From Streptomyces huasconensis (GTDB taxonomy: Bacteria; Actinomycetota; Actinomycetes; Streptomycetales; Streptomycetaceae): a DNA stretch of 61,178 nt. The notes under the pieces are model-generated. The model saw only the letters and a program-made list of their open reading frames with translations, did not search any database and was not told the origin of the DNA. The stretch lies in NCBI GenBank assembly GCA_004010275.1, contig RBWT01000021.1, positions 1-61,178 of the forward strand. Reading direction: 5' to 3'. Shown one piece after another: positions 57,220 to 61,178 of this stretch. How positions within the stretch are numbered: the stretch's first letter is position 1; each line of letters starts with the position of its first letter. Both the position numbers and the translations under genes were made by a program.

Positions 57220-58512
57220 CTACTCCCCTTCAACCCGCATGATGCTGGCGACACCACGCACGGTGTCGAGTCTGCGCAGCGCGTCGACGGTGCCGGTGAG
57301 GGCGGCGTCGGGCGCGCGATGGGTGACGACGACGAGGGAGGCCTCGCCGTCCTTGCCCGTCTGACGGACCGTATCGATCGATACGCCGTGCTCGGCGAAG
57401 ACCGTCGCGACCTGGGCGAGGACGCCCGGCTTGTCGGCCACGTCGAGGCTGATGTGGTACCGCGTGACGACCTCGCCCATGGCGCCCACGGGCAGCTGGG
57501 TGTACGCGGAGTCGCCGGGTCCGGTGGTCTCGGCGAGTTTGTTGCGGCAGACGGCCACGAGGTCGCCGAGGACGGCGGAGGCGGTGGGCGAACCGCCGGC
57601 GCCGGGCCCGTAGAACATGAGCCGGCCCGCGGCCTCCGCCTCGACGAAGACGGCGTTGTACGCCCCGCGGACCGACGCCAGCGGATGGCTGAGCGGAATC
57701 ATCGCGGGGTGCACGCGCGCGGTCACGGACCCGCCGTCGGCGGCCCGCTCGCAGATGGCGAGGAGCTTGATGGTGCAGCCCATACGCTTCGCGGACGCGA
57801 AGTCGGCGGCGGTCACCTCGGTCATGCCCTCGCGGTACACGTCGTCGAGGCGTACGCGCGTGTGGAAGGCGATGCCGGCCAGGATCGCGGCCTTGGCGGC
57901 GGCGTCGAAGCCCTCGACGTCGGCGGTCGGGTCCGCTTCCGCGTAGCCGAGGGCGGTGGCCTCGTCGAGGGCTTCCTGATACCCGGCACCGGTGGTGTCC
58001 ATGGCGTCGAGGATGAAGTTCGTCGTGCCGTTCACGATGCCGAGGACGCGGTTGACCTTGTCTCCCGCCAGGGACTCGCGCAGCGGCCGGATCAGCGGGA
58101 TGGCACCGGCGACGGCCGCCTCGTAGTACAGATCACGCCCGTGCTCGACGGCGGCCTGGTGCAGCGCGGCGCCGTCCTGCGCGATGAGCGCCTTGTTCGC
58201 GGAGACGACTGAGGCGCCGTGCTCGAAGGCGGTGGTGATGAGGGTCCGGGCGGGCTCGATGCCGCCGATGACCTCGACGATGACGTCAATGTCACCGCGC
58301 TTGACCAGGGCGGTCGCGTCGGTGGTGATCAGCTCCGGGTCGATCCCCTCGCGCACCTTGGAGGGGCGGCGGACGGCGACCCCGGCCAGCTCCACCGGGG
58401 CGCCGATCCTCGCTGTGAGGTCGTCGGCGTGCGTCGTCATGATGCGCGCCACCTCTGAGCCGACAACCCCACAGCCCAGCAGCGCCACCTTCAGCGGACG
58501 CGTACGCATCAT
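57220..58512 (-). CDS. thrA: Homoserine dehydrogenase
   Basis: 430 residues, monofunctional with a C-terminal ACT domain. NAD(P)-binding VALLGCGVVGSEVAR, catalytic region GIVNGTTNFILDAMD and EADPTADVEGFDAAAKAAILA, then the ACT domain (HISLDVADKPGVLAQVATVF) that normally mediates threonine feedback. The start may be ATG 58512 or the adjacent ATG 58509. Committed step from aspartate semialdehyde to homoserine; first of the thrA-thrC unit. Confidence 0.96.
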   Translation of the reverse strand: MMRTRPLKVALLGCGVVGSEVARIMTTHADDLTARIGAPVELAGVAVRRPSKVREGIDPELITTDATALVKRGDIDVIVEVIGGIEPARTLITTAFEHGASVVSANKALIAQDGAALHQAAVEHGRDLYYEAAVAGAIPLIRPLRESLAGDKVNRVLGIVNGTTNFILDAMDTTGAGYQEALDEATALGYAEADPTADVEGFDAAAKAAILAGIAFHTRVRLDDVYREGMTEVTAADFASAKRMGCTIKLLAICERAADGGSVTARVHPAMIPLSHPLASVRGAYNAVFVEAEAAGRLMFYGPGAGGSPTASAVLGDLVAVCRNKLAETTGPGDSAYTQLPVGAMGEVVTRYHISLDVADKPGVLAQVATVFAEHGVSIDTVRQTGKDGEASLVVVTHRAPDAALTGTVDALRRLDTVRGVASIMRVEGE

Positions 58513-58547
58513 CCGACCTCACTTCTCATACATCTACGGTGGGACCA

Positions 58548-58596
58548 GTCTCACCCACCGGAACGGACTTTCCGTCCATTGTCCGGATGGTGAGAC
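58548..58596 (-). other. Hairpin in the lysA-thrA spacer
   Basis: GTCTCACC (58548-58555) pairs with GGTGAGAC (58589-58596), enclosing an inner ACGGA/TCCGT stem; the 103-bp spacer also has an A+T-rich patch next to lysA (58597-58618). It could be a partial terminator or the thrA leader. Confidence 0.5.
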
Positions 58597-58615
58597 ATCT
58601 ATTCCATATTTTTCT

Positions 58616-60006
58616 TCATCCGACGTCGAGACGCAGGAGATCTTCCTCCGTCTCGCGCCGGACGATCACCCGCGCCGCGCCGTCGTGCACGGCGACGACG
58701 GGCGGGCGAAGAGCGTGGTTGTAGTTGCTCGCCATCGAGCGGCAGTACGCGCCGGTCGCGGGCACGGCGATCAGGTCACCGGGCGCGAGATCGGCCGGAA
58801 GGAAAGCATCGCGTACGACGATGTCACCACTCTCGCAGTGCTTGCCCACCACGCGCACCAGCATGGGCTCGGCGTCGGAGGAGCGGGAGACCAGGGCGAC
58901 GGTGTACTCCGCGTCGTAGAGCGCGGTACGGATGTTGTCGGACATGCCGCCGTCGACGGAGACGTACGTACGCAGTCCTTCGAGGGGCTTGATGGTGCCG
59001 ACCTCGTAGAGCGTGAAGGCGGTCGGCCGACGATGGCGCGGCCGGGCTCGACGGAGATGCGGGGCGTGCGCAGGCCCGCGGAGGCGCACTCCCGCGTGAC
59101 GATCTCGTTCAGCGCCTTGGCGATCTCGTGCGGCTCGCGCGGGTCGTCGTCGGAGGTGTACGCGATGCCGAGGCCGCCGCCGAGGTCGATCTCGGGCAGC
59201 TCGACGCCGTGCTCGTCACGCACCTCGGCGAGCAGCTGCACGACGCGCCGGGCGGAGACCTCGAAACCGGCCATGTCGAAGATCTGCGACCCGATGTGGG
59301 AGTGGATGCCGATCAGCTCGATCCCGTCGAGCCGGAGAGCGCGCCGCACGGCTTCGGCGGCCTGTCCCCCGGCCAGGGCGATCCCGAACTTCTGGTCCTC
59401 GTGCGCGGTGGCGATGAACTCGTGGGTGTGCGCCTCGACGCCCACGGTCACGCGGATCTGCACGGGCTGGCGCCGGCCGAGCCGCTCGGCGATGTGCGAG
59501 ACGCGCACGATCTCCTGGAAGGAGTCGAGCACGATGCGTCCGACGCCGGCCGCGACGGCCCGCTCGATCTCCTCCTCGCTCTTGTTGTTGCCGTGGAAGG
59601 CGATGCGCTCGGCGGGCATGCCGGCGCCGAGGGCGGTGGCCAGCTCACCGCCGCTGCACACGTCGAGGTTGAGGCCTTCCTCGTGCAGCCACCGCACGAC
59701 GGCCCGCGAGAGGAAGGCCTTGCCGGCGTAGAAGACGTCGGCGTCGCTGCCGAAGGCGTCGCGCCAGGCGCGGCAGCGGGCGCGGAAGTCGGCCTCGTCG
59801 ACGAAGTACGCGGGCGTGCCGAACTCCTCGGCCAGGCGCGTCACTTCGATGCCGCCCATGCGGACGACGCCGTCGGGGGTACGGGTCGCGGTGCGGGACC
59901 AGACCTTGGCGTCCAGGGCGTTGAGGTCGGCCGGCGGGGCGGTGTAGTGGCCCTCGGGCAGCACGTCGGCGTGGCGGGGCCCTGCGGGGTGGGCGGAACG
60001 GCTCAT
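58616..60006 (-). CDS. lysA: Diaminopimelate decarboxylase (frame break)
   Basis: About 463 residues joined. PLP enzyme making L-lysine from meso-diaminopimelate. PLP Lys in [43 protein letters not shown] and, after the break, [14 protein letters not shown] and CESGDIV. One C is missing near 59027 (GGCCGACC for GGCCCGACC). The ATG at 60006 gives [20 protein letters not shown]. Directly downstream of the ArgS-like gene, where actinobacteria usually have argS-lysA. Confidence 0.93.
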
Positions 60007-60088
60007 GGCTCGTATGTCTCGTCTCTCACGGGTGACACGCGGGACGCGTGGCTCGCGGGGGTCACGGAAGTCACGTATGTCACGGGCG

Positions 60089-61154
60089 TCACAGGTATGC
60101 GGGTGCGCTGATGCCGAGCAGGGACAGGCCACCGGCGAGCACCGTCCCGGCGGCTTCGGCGAGCGCGAGCCGGGCGCGGTGGGTGGCCGAGGGTTTCTCG
60201 TCCCCGCGGGGCAGGACGGCGTGCTGGTACGCGAGCAGCGCGTCGGCGGCGACGTCGAGGTGGCGGGCGAGGCGGTCCGGGGCGCGGTGGCGGGCGGCGG
60301 CGGCGAGAACGGCGGGGTGGTCACCGAGGGCGGCGAGCAGGGCTTGGGGGTGCGGTATGTCGTGGGGGTGTACGTCGCCGGGGTGGGCCGTCGAAGCCGA
60401 GCGCGGCGGCGCTTGCGGGAGAGGGCGCGGCAGCGGGCGTGGGCGTACCGCACCCGGAAGAGGGGGTTGCTCTCGCGCTGGGCGAGGTGGAGGTCGCCGC
60501 CGTGGGCGAGGTCGGTGCGGGGGTGGTCGTGGGCGGCGGGGTGCAGCAGGGCCCAGCGGGCGGCGTCGCGGCCGAGGGGAAGGGGGTCGGCGGGGGCGGG
60601 CACGGGCCGCAGGCCGGGGAGCGGCTGCGGCGGGACGCCGTACGCGACGACGCGCACCCCGAGGACGTCGGCCCACCGCGGGTCGGGGGCGGCGTCGCAG
60701 GTGAGCCGGACGAGGGTGCCCTGGGAGCGGAGGATGCGGCGGCGGCGTCGGCGACGACGAGGCGTACTTCGCGGGGGGCGTGGAGCTGGGCGAGCTGCCC
60801 GGTGTCGGGGTGGACGTGTCCGTAGCAACGGCCGCGGGCAAGTACGTCACGCACCAGGGCTTCGGCGGGCGACCGCGCGAGGGTGATGTTGAGGAACCCG
60901 GGCCCGGTGATGTCCACCCCGGCGATCCCGTCCATCGGCGCGAGCCGCGGGGCGACGGCTTCGGCGACCTGCCGGGGGGTGCGGCCCGCGGCGCGGGCGA
61001 CCTGGAGGGCGACGTTGGTGGCGTAGTCCCCGCACCCGCCGGGCCGGGGCCGCTCCACCCCCACGGTCTCCGGCACGGCCACGCTGAGTTCGCCCGCGTC
61101 AACGGCATGACGCATGGCACGCAGCACGGTGCGGGAGAGCTCGACGGGGGTCAC
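60089..61154 (-). CDS. nrtL: ArgS-related anticodon-binding protein without a catalytic core (three frame breaks)
   Basis: About 354 residues joined, far shorter than arginyl-tRNA synthetase (about 550-590). The N-terminal part (LSRTVLRAMRHAVDAGE, GDYATNVALQVARAAGRTPRQVAE, ITGPGFLNITL) matches the ArgRS N-terminal domain; the C-terminal part (NPLFRVRYAHARCRALSR, RHLDVAADALLAYQHAVLP, LLGISAPAYL) matches the DALR anticodon-binding domain. No HIGH or KMSKS motif appears between them. Breaks lie near 60735 (missing base), 60412 and 60395 (extra bases). TACGCT 7 nt before the GTG at 61154 suggests a leaderless transcript. NrtL is the name I recall for this group; function unknown. Confidence 0.75.
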
Positions 61155-61178
61155 GGGGTCAAGCGTAGGGGAGGAGGG

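Overview
The window is a stretch of high-GC actinomycete chromosome, almost certainly from a Streptomyces. The supporting evidence is G/C-ending codon use, GTG/TTG starts, very rare TTA codons, the cytoskeletal pair scy/filP, the actinobacterial mismatch endonuclease NucS and a chitinase promoter with paired 12-bp repeats. Gene content and order match, from memory, the S. coelicolor core region around SCO5353-SCO5411 read in reverse. I see no prophage, CRISPR array, rRNA, tRNA or biosynthetic gene cluster.

Layout. 0.1-3 kb: a thiamine-binding-like/DUF3817 pair divergent from a three-gene AIM24 operon. 3-6.6 kb: a MarR regulator, then an OmpR-type two-component pair divergent from a PepSY protein across a palindrome-rich intergenic region. 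6.7-9.5 kb: propionate/methylmalonyl-CoA functions (meaB, thiolase, epimerase). 9.8-14.9 kb: the polar-growth coiled-coil genes scy and filP. 15-19 kb: two tandem paralogous ABC-2 export pairs. 19-25.3 kb: a hairpin MITE-like element, a small Cys-rich protein, a TTA-containing luciferase-like oxidoreductase, an SCO5389-family protein, nucS, a P-loop membrane ATPase and a STAS protein. 25.5-31.7 kb: 3-hydroxyacyl-CoA dehydrogenase, a TetR/ABC efflux set, a phospholipase D-family synthase, cobalamin adenosyltransferase and two small membrane proteins. 31.8-35.7 kb: the chitinase system chiS-chiR-chiC. 35.8-44.2 kb: DUF2550 and the complete atpIBEFHAGDC operon. 44.4-49.4 kb: a WecA/MraY-type transferase, glyA, a phosphatase-like protein, a threonylcarbamoyl-AMP synthase and prmC. 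49.5-61.2 kb: prfA, rpmE, an LCP protein, rho, thrB, thrC, thrA, lysA and an ArgS-like gene lacking the catalytic core.

How the genes work together. ATP synthase dominates the centre. thrA-thrC-thrB and lysA form the aspartate-family amino-acid branch. prmC modifies the release factor made by its neighbour prfA. The epimerase, MeaB and cobalamin adenosyltransferase all serve B12-dependent methylmalonyl-CoA mutase, which lies elsewhere. ChiS/ChiR sit directly upstream of the chitinase they are known to control.

Data-quality warning. About 30 single-base (a few two-base) indels break or locally scramble reading frames in otherwise conserved genes, including rho, lysA, glyA and scy. Nearly all change a short G or C run by one base and many compensate each other, so they look like consensus sequencing errors rather than pseudogenes. 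Broken genes are given here as whole CDS spans with the break positions noted.
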